A DNA stretch of 64,000 nt from Flavobacterium sp. NKUCC04_CG (lineage in GTDB: Bacteria; Bacteroidota; Bacteroidia; Flavobacteriales; Flavobacteriaceae): positions 22,342 through 86,341 of the forward strand of contig NZ_JAHKRA010000013.1 in NCBI RefSeq assembly GCF_019345525.1. The letters run 5' to 3'. The notes under the pieces are model-generated. The model worked only from the letters and a program-made list of their open reading frames with translations, was not told the origin of the DNA and made no database searches. Both the position numbers and the translations under genes were made by a program. The first letter of the stretch is position 1. Every line of letters starts with the position of its first letter. This document shows positions 34,619 to 43,738 of this stretch, piece after piece.

Positions 34619-35743
34619 ATGAAACAAGTATATCTTGATAATGCAGCTACTACATCTCTAAGACCAGAGGTAATTGCTGAAATGATCAAAGTGCTTTCTG
34701 AAGAATACGGAAATCCATCCTCAACTTATGCTGTGGGAAGAAGAGCAAAATCGTTGATTGAAGCTTCAAGAAAGAGTATTGCCAAACAATTAAATGTTTC
34801 GTCTTCGGAAATAATTTTTATTTCTTGCGGTACAGAAGCCAATAATTGGATTATTCGTTCGGCTGTACGTGATTTAAAAGTACAGCGAATCATTACTTCA
34901 AAAATGGAACATCACGCTGTTTTATATGCAGCCAAACAGATGGAGAAGGAATACAACATTGATTTGGAGTTTGTAAACATCTTGCCTAATAGTGAGATTG
35001 ACTATAATCAACTCGAAGCAATGTTAGCGGATGAAGTGCCAACTTTAGTGAGCTTAATGCATGTAAATAATGAAGTGGGTACCGAATTGGATTTGCAGAG
35101 AGTTGCGGATTTATGTCAAAAACATCAGGCCTTATTTCATTGCGATACCGTTCAGTCTGTAGGTAAAATTGAAATGGATTTAAAAAGTATTCCGGTCGAT
35201 TTTATAGTGGCAAGTGCACATAAGTTTCACGGACCTAAAGGAATTGGATTTGCTTTTATACGTAAGAATAACGTTTTAAAGCCGATGATTTTTGGAGGTG
35301 AACAAGAAAAAGGTATGCGTGCCGGTACAGAAGCTGTACATCAAGTAGTTGGTATGGCTAAGGCTTTTGAGATTTCTTATGAGAAATTGGACTTAGAACG
35401 CCAACACATTCAGAATATAAAAACATATTGCCAAACCAAGCTTATGGAAGTTTTTCCCGAAGTCAAGTTTAACGGCAATCAAATAGGATTTTACAATATA
35501 GTAAACGTATCATTACCGCTTTCAGAAGAGAAAGCAGCCATGATGTTGTTTCAATTGGACATGAAAGGAATTGCGGTTTCTCGTGGAAGTGCTTGTCAAT
35601 CAGGTAGTCAAAAACCATCACATGTATTGTCGGAGTTCTTAAGTGAGACCGAATTGAAAAAACCGAGCTTAAGAGTGTCTTTTAGTCATGAAACGACTGA
35701 GGAAGATATCGATATATTAATCGAGGTTTTACAAGGAGTATAA
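34619..35743 (+). CDS. Cysteine desulfurase
   Basis: The 374-residue PLP enzyme of the NifS/IscS family takes sulfur from cysteine. It has YLDNAATT at the N-terminus, SCGTEANN, MEHHA, HCDTVQSVGKIEMD, the Schiff-base lysine in SAHKFHGPKG (Lys202) and the catalytic Cys326 in SRGSACQSGSQKPSHVL. The neighbourhood lacks iscU or other cluster genes, so its role may be general sulfur supply or tRNA thiolation. A hairpin (TCCGT/ACGGA) lies near 34520-34542 in the leader. Confidence 0.92.
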   Translation: MKQVYLDNAATTSLRPEVIAEMIKVLSEEYGNPSSTYAVGRRAKSLIEASRKSIAKQLNVSSSEIIFISCGTEANNWIIRSAVRDLKVQRIITSKMEHHAVLYAAKQMEKEYNIDLEFVNILPNSEIDYNQLEAMLADEVPTLVSLMHVNNEVGTELDLQRVADLCQKHQALFHCDTVQSVGKIEMDLKSIPVDFIVASAHKFHGPKGIGFAFIRKNNVLKPMIFGGEQEKGMRAGTEAVHQVVGMAKAFEISYEKLDLERQHIQNIKTYCQTKLMEVFPEVKFNGNQIGFYNIVNVSLPLSEEKAAMMLFQLDMKGIAVSRGSACQSGSQKPSHVLSEFLSETELKKPSLRVSFSHETTEEDIDILIEVLQGV

Positions 35744-35747
35744 CATA

Positions 35748-35777
35748 GAAATCTACTGTTTAACAGTAGATTTTTTG
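35748..35777 (+). terminator. Terminator after the cysteine desulfurase
   Basis: AAATCTACTG and CAGTAGATTT pair around TTTAA, followed by a T-run. Confidence 0.82.
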
Positions 35778-35831
35778 TTGCTTTTAGTCAAAAAAAATAA
35801 CTACAGAGTAAAATCTTCTTTTTTTAAAGGG

Positions 35832-35863
35832 ATTGTTTTACTTCTATATAAGCAGTAAATTTG
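35832..35863 (+). promoter_or_regulatory. Promoter of the purM-ruvX unit
   Basis: ATTG (35832-35835), a 20-base spacer and TAAATTTG (35856-35863) precede the ATG at 35883. This is one of the better two-part matches in the window. Confidence 0.6.
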
Positions 35864-35882
35864 CACAAACAACACACTTTTT

Positions 35883-37058
35883 ATGAATTCTAATAATAGA
35901 TATGCGCTTCGCGGAGTTTCTGCTGATAAAGAAGACGTTCACAATGCGATTAAAAATATTGATAAAGGGCTTTTTCCAAAAGCTTTTTGTAAAATTGTTC
36001 CCGATCATTTAACGGGCGATGAAGACTATTGTCTAATTATGCACGCAGATGGAGCAGGGACCAAATCGTCTTTAGCTTATACCTATTGGAAGGAAACTGG
36101 AGATTTGTCAGTATGGAAAGGTATCGCACAAGATGCGTTGATTATGAATATAGACGACTTACTCTGTGTAGGAGCAACGGATCATATTCTTTTATCATCT
36201 ACTATAGGAAGAAATAAGAATTTGGTGCCTGGTGAAGTCATTTCGGCTATTATCAATGGGACCGAAAGTTTAATTGAAGATTTAAAAAATTTCGGAGTTA
36301 CCATCCATTCTACTGGAGGAGAGACGGCTGATGTGGGCGATATTGTACGAACCATTATTGTGGACTCTACGGTTACCGCTCGTATGAAACGAAGTGATGT
36401 TATAGACAATGCCAATATCAAAGCCGGCGATGTCATCGTAGGATTAGAATCATTTGGTCAAGCCAGTTACGAAAGCGAATACAACGGAGGAATGGGTAGT
36501 AACGGATTAACCTCGGCTCGTCATGATGTGTTTGATCATTATTTGGCAAAAAAATATCCGGAGAGCTTTGATCCTTCCGTACCAGAAAGTCTGGTATATT
36601 CAGGTAAAATGAAATTACAAGATAGCGTAGAAAATTCGCCCATAAATGCTGGAAAGTTGGTCTTATCTCCAACCCGTACTTACGCGCCAATTATCAAACG
36701 CATATTAAGTCAGTTCAATGCCGAGCAAATTCACGGAATGGTACATTGCAGTGGAGGTGCTCAAACCAAAATACTACACTTTATCGATGCCCTTCATATC
36801 GTTAAGGATAACCTATTTCCCGTACCACCCTTGTTTAAATTGATACAAGAACAATCCCAAACCGATTGGCAAGAAATGTATCGCGTTTTCAATTGTGGAC
36901 ACCGTATGGAATTGTATGTCAGCCCAGAAGTTGCTCAAGATATTATTGAGATCAGCAAATCATTTAACGTGAACGCGCAGCTTATCGGAAGAGTAGAAAA
37001 CGCTGATTCTAAGAAATTGACCATTTCTTCAGAATACGGAACCTTTATTTACGAATAA
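35883..37058 (+). CDS. purM: AIR synthase (phosphoribosylformylglycinamidine cyclo-ligase)
   Basis: The 391-residue protein has the PurM fold: IMHADGAGTKSSLAY, KGIAQDALIMNIDDLLCVGATDHILLSSTIGRN, STGGETADVGDIV and MGSNGLTSARHDVF. It forms aminoimidazole ribotide from FGAM in purine synthesis. It is longer than the roughly 345-residue proteobacterial enzymes and belongs to the Bacteroidota-type branch, which begins RYALRGVSADKEDVH. The ruvX gene follows after one base. Confidence 0.88.
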   Translation: MNSNNRYALRGVSADKEDVHNAIKNIDKGLFPKAFCKIVPDHLTGDEDYCLIMHADGAGTKSSLAYTYWKETGDLSVWKGIAQDALIMNIDDLLCVGATDHILLSSTIGRNKNLVPGEVISAIINGTESLIEDLKNFGVTIHSTGGETADVGDIVRTIIVDSTVTARMKRSDVIDNANIKAGDVIVGLESFGQASYESEYNGGMGSNGLTSARHDVFDHYLAKKYPESFDPSVPESLVYSGKMKLQDSVENSPINAGKLVLSPTRTYAPIIKRILSQFNAEQIHGMVHCSGGAQTKILHFIDALHIVKDNLFPVPPLFKLIQEQSQTDWQEMYRVFNCGHRMELYVSPEVAQDIIEISKSFNVNAQLIGRVENADSKKLTISSEYGTFIYE

Positions 37059-37059
37059 G

Positions 37060-37470
37060 GTGTCTCGCGTATTAGCCATCGATTTTGGTAAAAAGAGAAC
37101 CGGTATTGCAGTAACCGATGATTTCCGTATGATAGCTTCGGGTTTAACTACTGTAGCAACCCCGGATTTATTGGCTTTTTTAAAAGATTATTTTTCAAAG
37201 GAAAACGTGGAAATTGTAATTTTTGGTGAACCCAAACGCATGAACAACGAACCTTCGGAAATTGCGCCTTTAATTGAAAAATTCATCGAAAAATTCAGCC
37301 TTGCTTTTCCAACTATGAAAGTAGAACGAATGGACGAACGATTTACCTCAAAAATGGCATTTCAAACTATGATTGATAGTGGTTTGAAGAAAAAACAACG
37401 TCAAAATAAGGCCTTGGTAGATGAGATTGCAGCAACAATCATACTGCAAGATTATCTTGGAAAAAAATAA
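37060..37470 (+). CDS. ruvX: RuvX/YqgF-type Holliday junction resolvase
   Basis: The 136-residue protein has the RNase-H-like fold with VLAIDFGKKRTGIAVTD, VIFGEPKRMNN, ERMDERFTSKMAF and DEIAATIILQDYL; the acidic residues of these motifs form the metal site. The frame starts at GTG 37060, one base after the purM stop, and no upstream ATG is in frame. The family acts in processing pre-16S rRNA ends, or as a resolvase. The pairing with purM suggests translation coupling. Confidence 0.9.
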   Translation: MSRVLAIDFGKKRTGIAVTDDFRMIASGLTTVATPDLLAFLKDYFSKENVEIVIFGEPKRMNNEPSEIAPLIEKFIEKFSLAFPTMKVERMDERFTSKMAFQTMIDSGLKKKQRQNKALVDEIAATIILQDYLGKK

Positions 37471-37565
37471 AACAGTAAATTTTTCTGCAAACAATAATAA
37501 AAATATTTTTGTTTAAACAGATCAATTGAAAAACGATTAACTTTGCTAAAAATAATTTTATTGCG

Positions 37566-39068
37566 ATGTCAACTATACAGAAATCAGAAGCAGATGTTGT
37601 TTTAATAGGTGCTGGTATCATGAGTGCTACACTCGGTATCTTATTAAAAGAACTCGAGCCCAATCTTACAATCGATATTATTGAAAGGCTTGATGTAGCT
37701 GCGGCAGAGAGTTCCGATGCTTGGAATAATGCCGGAACAGGACACGCTGCGTTTTGTGAATTAAATTATACACCCCAAAGAGAAGACGGTACTATTGATG
37801 CCAGTAAGGCTGTTGATATCGTCGAATCTTTTGAATTGTCTAGGCAGTTTTGGACGTATTTGACTCAGAAAGGAGTGTTGACAAATCCTAAAAACTTTAT
37901 ACATGCCGTTCCGCATATGAGTTTTGTATGGGGCGACGATAACGTTGCTTTCTTAAAAAAGCGCTATGAAGAATTGCAAAAGTTCCCCTTGTTTCAAGAC
38001 ATGGAATTTAGCGATAAAATAGAGCAAATAAAGGAATGGGCACCTTTATTGATGAATGAACGCGACTTAAATACTTCTTATGCCGCTACGGCTATGAAGT
38101 TTGGTACAGACGTCAATTTTGGAGTATTAACTCGCGAGTTGTTTGCTTATCTACAAACTTTGGATGGTGTAAATATGCACTTTAATACCAAAGTTCAAAA
38201 CCTTAAAAAACAAGAAGACGGACGTTGGAGGGTATCGGCTAAACAAGTAGATACCAATGAGAAATCGAGAATTAAAGCTAAATTTGTCTTTATTGGAGCA
38301 GGTGGAGGATCTATTCTATTGTTGGAAAAAGCCGATATTCCAGAAGGAAAGGGTTTTGGAGGTTTTCCAGTAGGAGGACAATGGTTAAAATGTACCAATC
38401 AAGAGGTGATTGATCAACATTTTGCCAAGGTTTATGGTAAAGCTTCTGTAGGTGCACCACCGATGTCTGTTCCTCATATAGACACGCGTTTCATTGACGG
38501 TAAAAGAGCCTTGTTGTTTGGTCCTTATGCCGGATTTTCAACAAAATTCTTAAAAAACGGTTCTTATTTGGATTTGTTTGAATCAATCAAACTCAACAAC
38601 ATCAAACCGATGTTGGGAGCAGGGTTAAAGAACATTCCCTTGACAAAATACTTAATTGGACAGGTTTTGCAATCAGACGAAAATCGATTAGAAGCCTTAA
38701 GAGAATATATGCCTGCAGCGCGACAAGAAGATTGGACTCTAGAAGTAGCAGGTCAACGCGTTCAAGTAATTAAAAAAGATGCCGACGGAAAAGGCGTTTT
38801 ACAGTTTGGTACCGAAGTAGTAAGTGCTGCAGACGGGTCTATTGCGGCTTTATTAGGAGCCTCTCCTGGAGCCTCAACCGCTACATCAATCATGTTTACT
38901 TTGCTTGAAAAATGTTTCCCTGACCGATTTGCCTCTGAGGCTTGGCAAACCAAAATGAAAACGATGGTGCCTTCTTTTGGATTACTCTTAAATGAGCACC
39001 CCGAATTGGCGAAGGAATTAAGACTTAAAACTGCCGAAGTTTTAAATTTATATCCTTATAATAAATAA
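37566..39068 (+). CDS. mqo: Malate:quinone oxidoreductase
   Basis: The 500-residue FAD protein oxidises malate and reduces quinone at the inner membrane face. The dinucleotide-binding fold is VVLIGAGIMSATLGILLKELEP, followed by DAWNNAGTGHAAFCELNYTP, VPHMSFVWGDDNV, FGTDVNFGVL and the C-terminal GASPGASTATSIM. A -7 box TAACTTTG lies at 37538-37545, 20 bases before the ATG. Together with sucD it indicates a TCA cycle in which this membrane enzyme serves the malate step. Confidence 0.95.
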   Translation: MSTIQKSEADVVLIGAGIMSATLGILLKELEPNLTIDIIERLDVAAAESSDAWNNAGTGHAAFCELNYTPQREDGTIDASKAVDIVESFELSRQFWTYLTQKGVLTNPKNFIHAVPHMSFVWGDDNVAFLKKRYEELQKFPLFQDMEFSDKIEQIKEWAPLLMNERDLNTSYAATAMKFGTDVNFGVLTRELFAYLQTLDGVNMHFNTKVQNLKKQEDGRWRVSAKQVDTNEKSRIKAKFVFIGAGGGSILLLEKADIPEGKGFGGFPVGGQWLKCTNQEVIDQHFAKVYGKASVGAPPMSVPHIDTRFIDGKRALLFGPYAGFSTKFLKNGSYLDLFESIKLNNIKPMLGAGLKNIPLTKYLIGQVLQSDENRLEALREYMPAARQEDWTLEVAGQRVQVIKKDADGKGVLQFGTEVVSAADGSIAALLGASPGASTATSIMFTLLEKCFPDRFASEAWQTKMKTMVPSFGLLLNEHPELAKELRLKTAEVLNLYPYNK

Positions 39069-39091
39069 AACTAAAGCAGTGATGTATAGTG

Positions 39092-39128
39092 TAAAAAGGC
39101 TGTTTCAAATTTTGAAACAGCCTTTTTA
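39092..39128. terminator. Perfect 18-bp-stem terminator between mqo and the convergent phosphoesterase
   Basis: Arms 39092-39109 and 39111-39128 are exact complements around one central T, with AAAAAGGCTG in the stem and flanking A and T tracts. Confidence 0.88.
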
Positions 39129-39144
39129 TATTTAGAAGACCGGT

Positions 39145-39969
39145 TTACCGCTTGTTGAGATAGGTAGCCAAGGCATCGGACAATTCATTTTCTCTAGAAA
39201 AGTATTCTTCGTCCTCAGACACGGCTGCTTCGGTGGAATGTTGGTATATTTTCCAGCGTTTTTTGTTGTATTCCAAAGCTGTTAAATTTTCAATCCAATC
39301 GCCCGAGTTGAGGTATGTAATATTCCCTTTAGCGTTGCGAACCGTTTTTATTTTGGGTTCGTGTATGTGTCCGCATATCACATAATCATATTGGTTATCA
39401 ATTCCTAAATCGGTGGCGGTTTTTTCGAAATCTCCAATAAATTTAACCGCTTTTTTAACGCTGGCTTTGATGCGTTTGGAAAGTGAATACGGCTCTTTGT
39501 TGAGTTTGATTAGAAACCAATTGATCAATCGATTCAGTAATATTAAGTAATCGTATCCCTTACTACCTAGTTTGGCAATCCATTTGGCGTGTTGTACAGA
39601 AGAATCAAAAACATCTCCGTGAAAAACCCATGCTTTTTTACCGTCTATTTCCAACACCAACTTATCGACTAAAGCAATGTTGCCCAATTGAAAATCACTG
39701 AATTTCCGAAGCATTTCGTCGTGATTTCCCGTAATATAATATACTTTTGTTCCTTTAGAAGCCAAATCAATTATTTTTTTGATGACCTTTAGATGGGATT
39801 TGGGAAAATATGATTTTCGAAATTGCCAGATATCGATTAAGTCGCCATTTAAAATAAGGATTTTGGGTTTAATGGATTGTAAGTAACTGAGTAATTCTTT
39901 GGCATGACAACCGTATGTTCCCAAATGAACATCGGATATAACGACCATTTCTAAGAGTCTTTTTTTCAA
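39145..39969 (-). CDS. LpxH-like UDP-2,3-diacylglucosamine diphosphatase family metallophosphoesterase
   Basis: The 274-residue protein is a calcineurin-type phosphoesterase: ISDVHLGTYGCHA (D13 and H15), LILNGDLIDIWQFRKSYFP, YYITGNHDEMLRKF, VFHGDVFD and CGHIHEPKI. This set resembles LpxH, which hydrolyses UDP-2,3-diacylglucosamine in lipid A synthesis, and would complete steps supported by the lpx genes in this window. Identity as true LpxH is inference. The proposed TTG start gives MKKRLLEMVVISDVHLG; an ATG seven codons later would leave VISDVHLG close to the N-terminus and is possible. Confidence 0.8.
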   Translation of the reverse strand: MKKRLLEMVVISDVHLGTYGCHAKELLSYLQSIKPKILILNGDLIDIWQFRKSYFPKSHLKVIKKIIDLASKGTKVYYITGNHDEMLRKFSDFQLGNIALVDKLVLEIDGKKAWVFHGDVFDSSVQHAKWIAKLGSKGYDYLILLNRLINWFLIKLNKEPYSLSKRIKASVKKAVKFIGDFEKTATDLGIDNQYDYVICGHIHEPKIKTVRNAKGNITYLNSGDWIENLTALEYNKKRWKIYQHSTEAAVSEDEEYFSRENELSDALATYLNKR

Positions 39970-40106
39970 TGGATCAGTTTTTATTATAACAAATAAAAGC
40001 TTCTTAGTTCAAACTAGCGTTAATGGAAAGTTATGGAATTATTAGGAATTTTGAGTAAGCAAGACAAATGTAGTGGTGGCATAAATGAATTAAAATAAGA
40101 AATATT

Positions 40107-41150
40107 ATGGCAGGTAATTCATACGGTAATAGGTTTAGGGTAAGTACTTTTGGTGAATCGCATGGTGAATCAATTGGAGGAGTAATCGATGGTTGTCCTC
40201 CAAATATAGTCTTGGATATGGAATTTATTCAAAGTGAATTAGATCGTAGAAAACCGGGACAATCAAAAATAGTAACCCAGCGTAAAGAAAGCGATAAGGT
40301 TCAGTTTTTATCGGGTATTTTTGACGGAAAAACCACGGGAACACCGATAGGTTTTATCATTAAAAACGAAAATTCTAAATCTGATGATTACGCGCATATC
40401 AAAGATGTTTTTCGTCCGAGTCATGCCGATTATGTATATCAGCAAAAATACGGTATTCGAGATTACCGTGGTGGTGGACGCAGTTCTGCCCGGGAAACCG
40501 CTTGCAGGGTGGTGGCCGGTGCAGTGGCAAAACAACTTTTAAAAGACATCAAAATAACGGCCTATGTTTCTGCAGTAGGTGATTTAGAGCTTAAAGTTCC
40601 ATATACCGAATTGGATTTTGCCAATATAGAACGGAATCCCGTTCGTTGTCCCGATTTAACAATGGCCTTGGAAATGGAAAATCTAATTAAATCGGTTAAA
40701 AAGGATGGAGATACAATAGGAGGTATTATTAGCTGTGTGATACAAAATGTTCCCGTGGGAATTGGAGAACCCGTGTTTGATCGATTGGATGCCGAATTAG
40801 CCAAAGCCATGATGTCGATTAATGCCGTAAAGGGCGTAGAAATCGGAAGTGGATTTGCTGGTTCTCAGTGGCGAGGTAGCCAGCACAATGATCAAATCCT
40901 TCCGGGTGGTAAAACGCTTACCAACCATGCAGGAGGAATAGTGGGAGGGATCAGTAACGGTATGGATATTTATTTGCGTGTGGCCTTTAAACCTGTCGCA
41001 ACCTTGATGAAAGATCAAGAGTCCATAGATATAAATAACAATAAGGTGGTGGTTTCTGGTAAAGGACGGCATGATGCTTGTGTGGTGCCACGAGCCGTAC
41101 CTATAGTGGAGGCTATGGCTGCTTTAGTTTTAGCCGATTTTATTTTATAA
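40107..41150 (+). CDS. aroC: Chorismate synthase
   Basis: The 347-residue enzyme forms chorismate from EPSP using reduced FMN. Diagnostic segments are [89 protein letters not shown] and [18 protein letters not shown]. The remaining shikimate genes are elsewhere. It ends near a strong terminator. Confidence 0.96.
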   Translation: MAGNSYGNRFRVSTFGESHGESIGGVIDGCPPNIVLDMEFIQSELDRRKPGQSKIVTQRKESDKVQFLSGIFDGKTTGTPIGFIIKNENSKSDDYAHIKDVFRPSHADYVYQQKYGIRDYRGGGRSSARETACRVVAGAVAKQLLKDIKITAYVSAVGDLELKVPYTELDFANIERNPVRCPDLTMALEMENLIKSVKKDGDTIGGIISCVIQNVPVGIGEPVFDRLDAELAKAMMSINAVKGVEIGSGFAGSQWRGSQHNDQILPGGKTLTNHAGGIVGGISNGMDIYLRVAFKPVATLMKDQESIDINNNKVVVSGKGRHDACVVPRAVPIVEAMAALVLADFIL

Positions 41151-41197
41151 GGAGATATGGGCTTTTTATAGAGGGCATTTTGGATTGAACTGAATTT

Positions 41198-41232
41198 AAC
41201 AAGAGGCTGTCTTTTTAAGACAGCCTCTTGTT
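41198..41232 (+). terminator. Terminator after aroC
   Basis: AACAAGAGGCTGTCTT and AAGACAGCCTCTTGTT are exact 16-bp complements around TTT. Confidence 0.88.
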
Positions 41233-41510
41233 GTTTTACAGCCATGCGCCTCCTTATTTTAGTTTTTTTTAGCTGACATTGAATGTTAAACTATTTTAAT
41301 TTGAATAGAAAATTTTAATACCAAGTCGGATTTTTTTATTTATTTAAAAAAATTATCTTGTTTTTAAAATGATGTTTTGTTAATGTTTGGTGATTTTAAT
41401 TGAGTATAATTTGCTTTTTTATGCTTTTTTATGTAATTTAATTATATAAAGATAGTGTTTTTGTAATTATTTTTTTTTAGGTTTGATAATAACTTTTAAA
41501 ATTATTAAAT
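41233..41510. other. AT-rich spacer without a gene
   Basis: These bases are strongly AT-rich with many poly-T tracts. I see no ORF, tRNA or convincing TAnnTTTG element; the promoter of the T9SS cargo gene must lie here. Confidence 0.5.
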
Positions 41511-42416
41511 ATGAAATTAAAATTACTTGTATTGTTTTTTATGCTGAGCTTTATGGAAATGAAGGCTCAAGAGGGGGTTCAGACCCTGTTCGAAGATGAT
41601 TTCGAATCTTACGACAATTTTGCTATTGCGGATATAGGACAATGGACACTAAGAGATGTCGATAATTTGCCTACCTATGGCTTTCCCGGTATCGAATTCC
41701 CAAATATGACACAGCCGCTTTCATTTATTGTATTTAATTCTGGAGCAACTACGCCAGCAATCCCGTGGAATAATTGGGATGCTTACAGTGGTGAAAAAGT
41801 TATGGCTGCATTTGCCGCCGTTCCTGAAGATTCTCTTGGAAATGATGATTGGTTGATATCTCCTAAAATACGCTTGCTGGATTACCAGAATAAAGTAAGT
41901 TTCTTTGCGAAATCTTCAACTGTTGTTGATGGTGCAGATCGATTTAAAGTAGGGGTTTCAACAACAGATACAGAAGTAAGTAGTTTTACTGTAATCTCTG
42001 AAGGAGCTTATGTAGAAACTACCGAAGAATGGATAGAATATTCTTATGACTTGAATCAATATGCAGGTCAAGATGTTTATATCTCTATAAATTGTGTTTC
42101 CTTCGATGCTTTCACTTTTCTGGTTGATGATTTTAAAGTTGTTGGTTCGGAAACTGCCAGTATAAATAAAGCCTTAGCTTCTCAATTTTTGCTGTTTCCA
42201 AATCCAACTATCAATAAGGTTAACTTGACCAATTCCGGAAATATTTTGGTTTCCAAAGTGGATGTAAGGGATTTAAACGGCAGAACGGTTCAATCTTTTG
42301 ATTTCAATTCGGAACCGTCTTTAGAAATAGACGTGTCGCAATTGCAAGCAGGAGTTTATTTGTTGCATATCACCACTAACGAAGGTTTCTTAACAAAGAA
42401 AATCATTAAAAAATAA
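41511..42416 (+). CDS. Secreted T9SS cargo protein with a choice-of-anchor J domain
   Basis: The 301-residue protein has a signal peptide (MKLKLLVLFFMLSFMEMKAQ), then a jelly-roll choice-of-anchor J region (DDFESYDNF, GNDDWLISPKIRLLDY, VSFFAKSS) to about 215. The C-terminal tail is a T9SS type A sorting domain: FPNPTINKVNL, VDVRDLNGRTVQSFD, LEIDVSQLQAGVYLLHITTNEGFLTKKIIKK. The tail directs export through the type IX system and is usually removed. No enzyme motif is visible; it may be an adhesin or carbohydrate-binding surface protein. Confidence 0.88.
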   Translation: MKLKLLVLFFMLSFMEMKAQEGVQTLFEDDFESYDNFAIADIGQWTLRDVDNLPTYGFPGIEFPNMTQPLSFIVFNSGATTPAIPWNNWDAYSGEKVMAAFAAVPEDSLGNDDWLISPKIRLLDYQNKVSFFAKSSTVVDGADRFKVGVSTTDTEVSSFTVISEGAYVETTEEWIEYSYDLNQYAGQDVYISINCVSFDAFTFLVDDFKVVGSETASINKALASQFLLFPNPTINKVNLTNSGNILVSKVDVRDLNGRTVQSFDFNSEPSLEIDVSQLQAGVYLLHITTNEGFLTKKIIKK

Positions 42417-42452
42417 GGGAAGCACATGTAAAATCACAAATATTTTTATGAC

Positions 42453-42489
42453 GAAAGAGGTGTCTATGTAGGTTACCTCTTTCTTTTTG
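42453..42489. terminator. Terminator between the T9SS cargo gene and convergent thiamine pyrophosphokinase
   Basis: GAAAGAGGT (42453-42461) pairs with ACCTCTTTC (42475-42483), followed by TTTTT. Confidence 0.75.
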
Positions 42490-42526
42490 TAGAAGCAATT
42501 TTATTCAATCTACTGCAAAAGTTTAT

Positions 42527-43189
42527 TTAATCATTACATTCCATCATTAACAAATCTCCCGTTTTATACGTAATTTTCACTATACCGTCCTTTTGCACAC
42601 TATTGCTACTACCGGTTCGGTAGCCCAAAATTAGGCTTTCATCTGCTAAGGGATAATCGAGGTTTTCGGTAACAATACCCGTCACGGTTCCCACAGGTAT
42701 TAGTGATATAGGCGTTTGTGCAGTATACCATTTTTCAAAGTGATTGGGTAGGCGATATACCTTGGAATAATCGTCGAGAATTACAATCTTTAATTGATCA
42801 CTGTAGCGAACCATATTGGTTAAATTAGAAATCGTATGGTCCATTCTACGTCCCGTTCCCCAAAGTACATTAGCACTGGGAATACCTCGTGCAATTAAGT
42901 ATTGAAAAGCTTTTTCTAAATCGGTAGAATTTTGATCCTCTATCCGAATAATCTCTAACGGATATTGGTATTCCAAATAGGTTTCAGGAGTGTAACCGTG
43001 ATCGAAATCTCCGAGTAACACATCTACCTTAATTCCCAGTTTCATAACCCGCTCCATAGCGGCATCTAATACTATAATTAACGGCGACCATTCTAAGAGT
43101 TGCCCCATGAGCTCCGAACTACAGGCTTCGCCATTCGCGATAATTAAAGCAGGCTCTTGATCGTCTCGTACAATATGATGTGATGACAT
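42527..43189 (-). CDS. Thiamine pyrophosphokinase
   Basis: The 220-residue enzyme makes thiamine diphosphate from thiamine and ATP. Motifs are VLLGDFDHG, the EDQNSTDLEKAFQYL segment, and WGTGRRMDHTISNLTNMVRY, all characteristic of thiamine diphosphokinases. The C-terminal beta domain contains ISLIPVGTVTGIVTENLDYPL. The product is the cofactor of the E1 enzyme at the left end, a link of pathway rather than location. It is divergent from the rhodanese gene. Confidence 0.9.
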   Translation of the reverse strand: MSSHHIVRDDQEPALIIANGEACSSELMGQLLEWSPLIIVLDAAMERVMKLGIKVDVLLGDFDHGYTPETYLEYQYPLEIIRIEDQNSTDLEKAFQYLIARGIPSANVLWGTGRRMDHTISNLTNMVRYSDQLKIVILDDYSKVYRLPNHFEKWYTAQTPISLIPVGTVTGIVTENLDYPLADESLILGYRTGSSNSVQKDGIVKITYKTGDLLMMECND

Positions 43190-43299
43190 GGTTTTAAACT
43201 AAGGGTTAGACCGACAAATTTAAAATTTATAATCTATATAAATTCCTATAGGGCTCGATTAGTTTGTTTTTAAATGAGAATTAATTGCTACAATTGATT

Positions 43300-43307
43300 T
43301 ATATTTG
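43300..43307 (+). promoter_or_regulatory. Likely -7 element of the rhodanese gene
   Basis: TATATTTG fits TAnnTTTG and lies 30 bases before the ATG at 43338. It argues against the in-frame TTG at 43305 being the start. Confidence 0.5.
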
Positions 43308-43337
43308 ACTTTTATAAAAACTTCAAAACAAAAAGTT

Positions 43338-43649
43338 ATGAATCTATCACAAGAGCAATGGTGGGAAAATTTTCAACAAGATGAAAATGCAGTTATTTTA
43401 GATGTGAGAACTATAGATGAATTCGAAGAAATAGCTATTCCAAATTCACTGAATATAGATATTTACAAAGGGCAGGAATTCTTAGATGAAGTCAATAAAT
43501 TAGATAAAGACAAAAGTTATTATGTGTATTGTAAGGCAGGTGGACGTAGTAATCAAGCCTGTTTATTGATGAATCAATTGGGTTTTGATAAAACCTTTAA
43601 CCTCTTAGGGGGCATTACAGAATGGACAGGTCCAATTGTAGAAGAATAA
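43338..43649 (+). CDS. Rhodanese-like single-domain sulfurtransferase
   Basis: From ATG at 43338 the protein has 103 residues: AVILDVRTIDEFEEIAIPNSLNIDI, then YYVYCKAGGRSNQACLLMNQLGFDKTFNLLGGITEWTG. Cys65 in the loop CKAGGRS would carry the persulfide. It is cytoplasmic, with no signal peptide. An in-frame TTG 33 bases upstream lies inside the -7 element. Substrate and partner are unknown; many such proteins move sulfur to cyanide or to tRNA-modifying enzymes. Confidence 0.88.
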   Translation: MNLSQEQWWENFQQDENAVILDVRTIDEFEEIAIPNSLNIDIYKGQEFLDEVNKLDKDKSYYVYCKAGGRSNQACLLMNQLGFDKTFNLLGGITEWTGPIVEE

Positions 43650-43706
43650 AGGTGTTTAAAATAATCGTTTTTACTATTGAAAAGAAACACTAAATAGTGG
43701 ATAAAT

Positions 43707-43738
43707 ATAAAAAAGGGCTCCTAGGAGCCCTTTTTTAT
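43707..43738. terminator. 32-bp perfect palindrome, bidirectional terminator
   Basis: The arms 43707-43722 and 43723-43738 are exact complements (GGGCTCCTAGGAGCCC at the core). The stop codon of the minus-strand LTA-synthase-like gene (43735-43737) is inside the right arm. Confidence 0.9.
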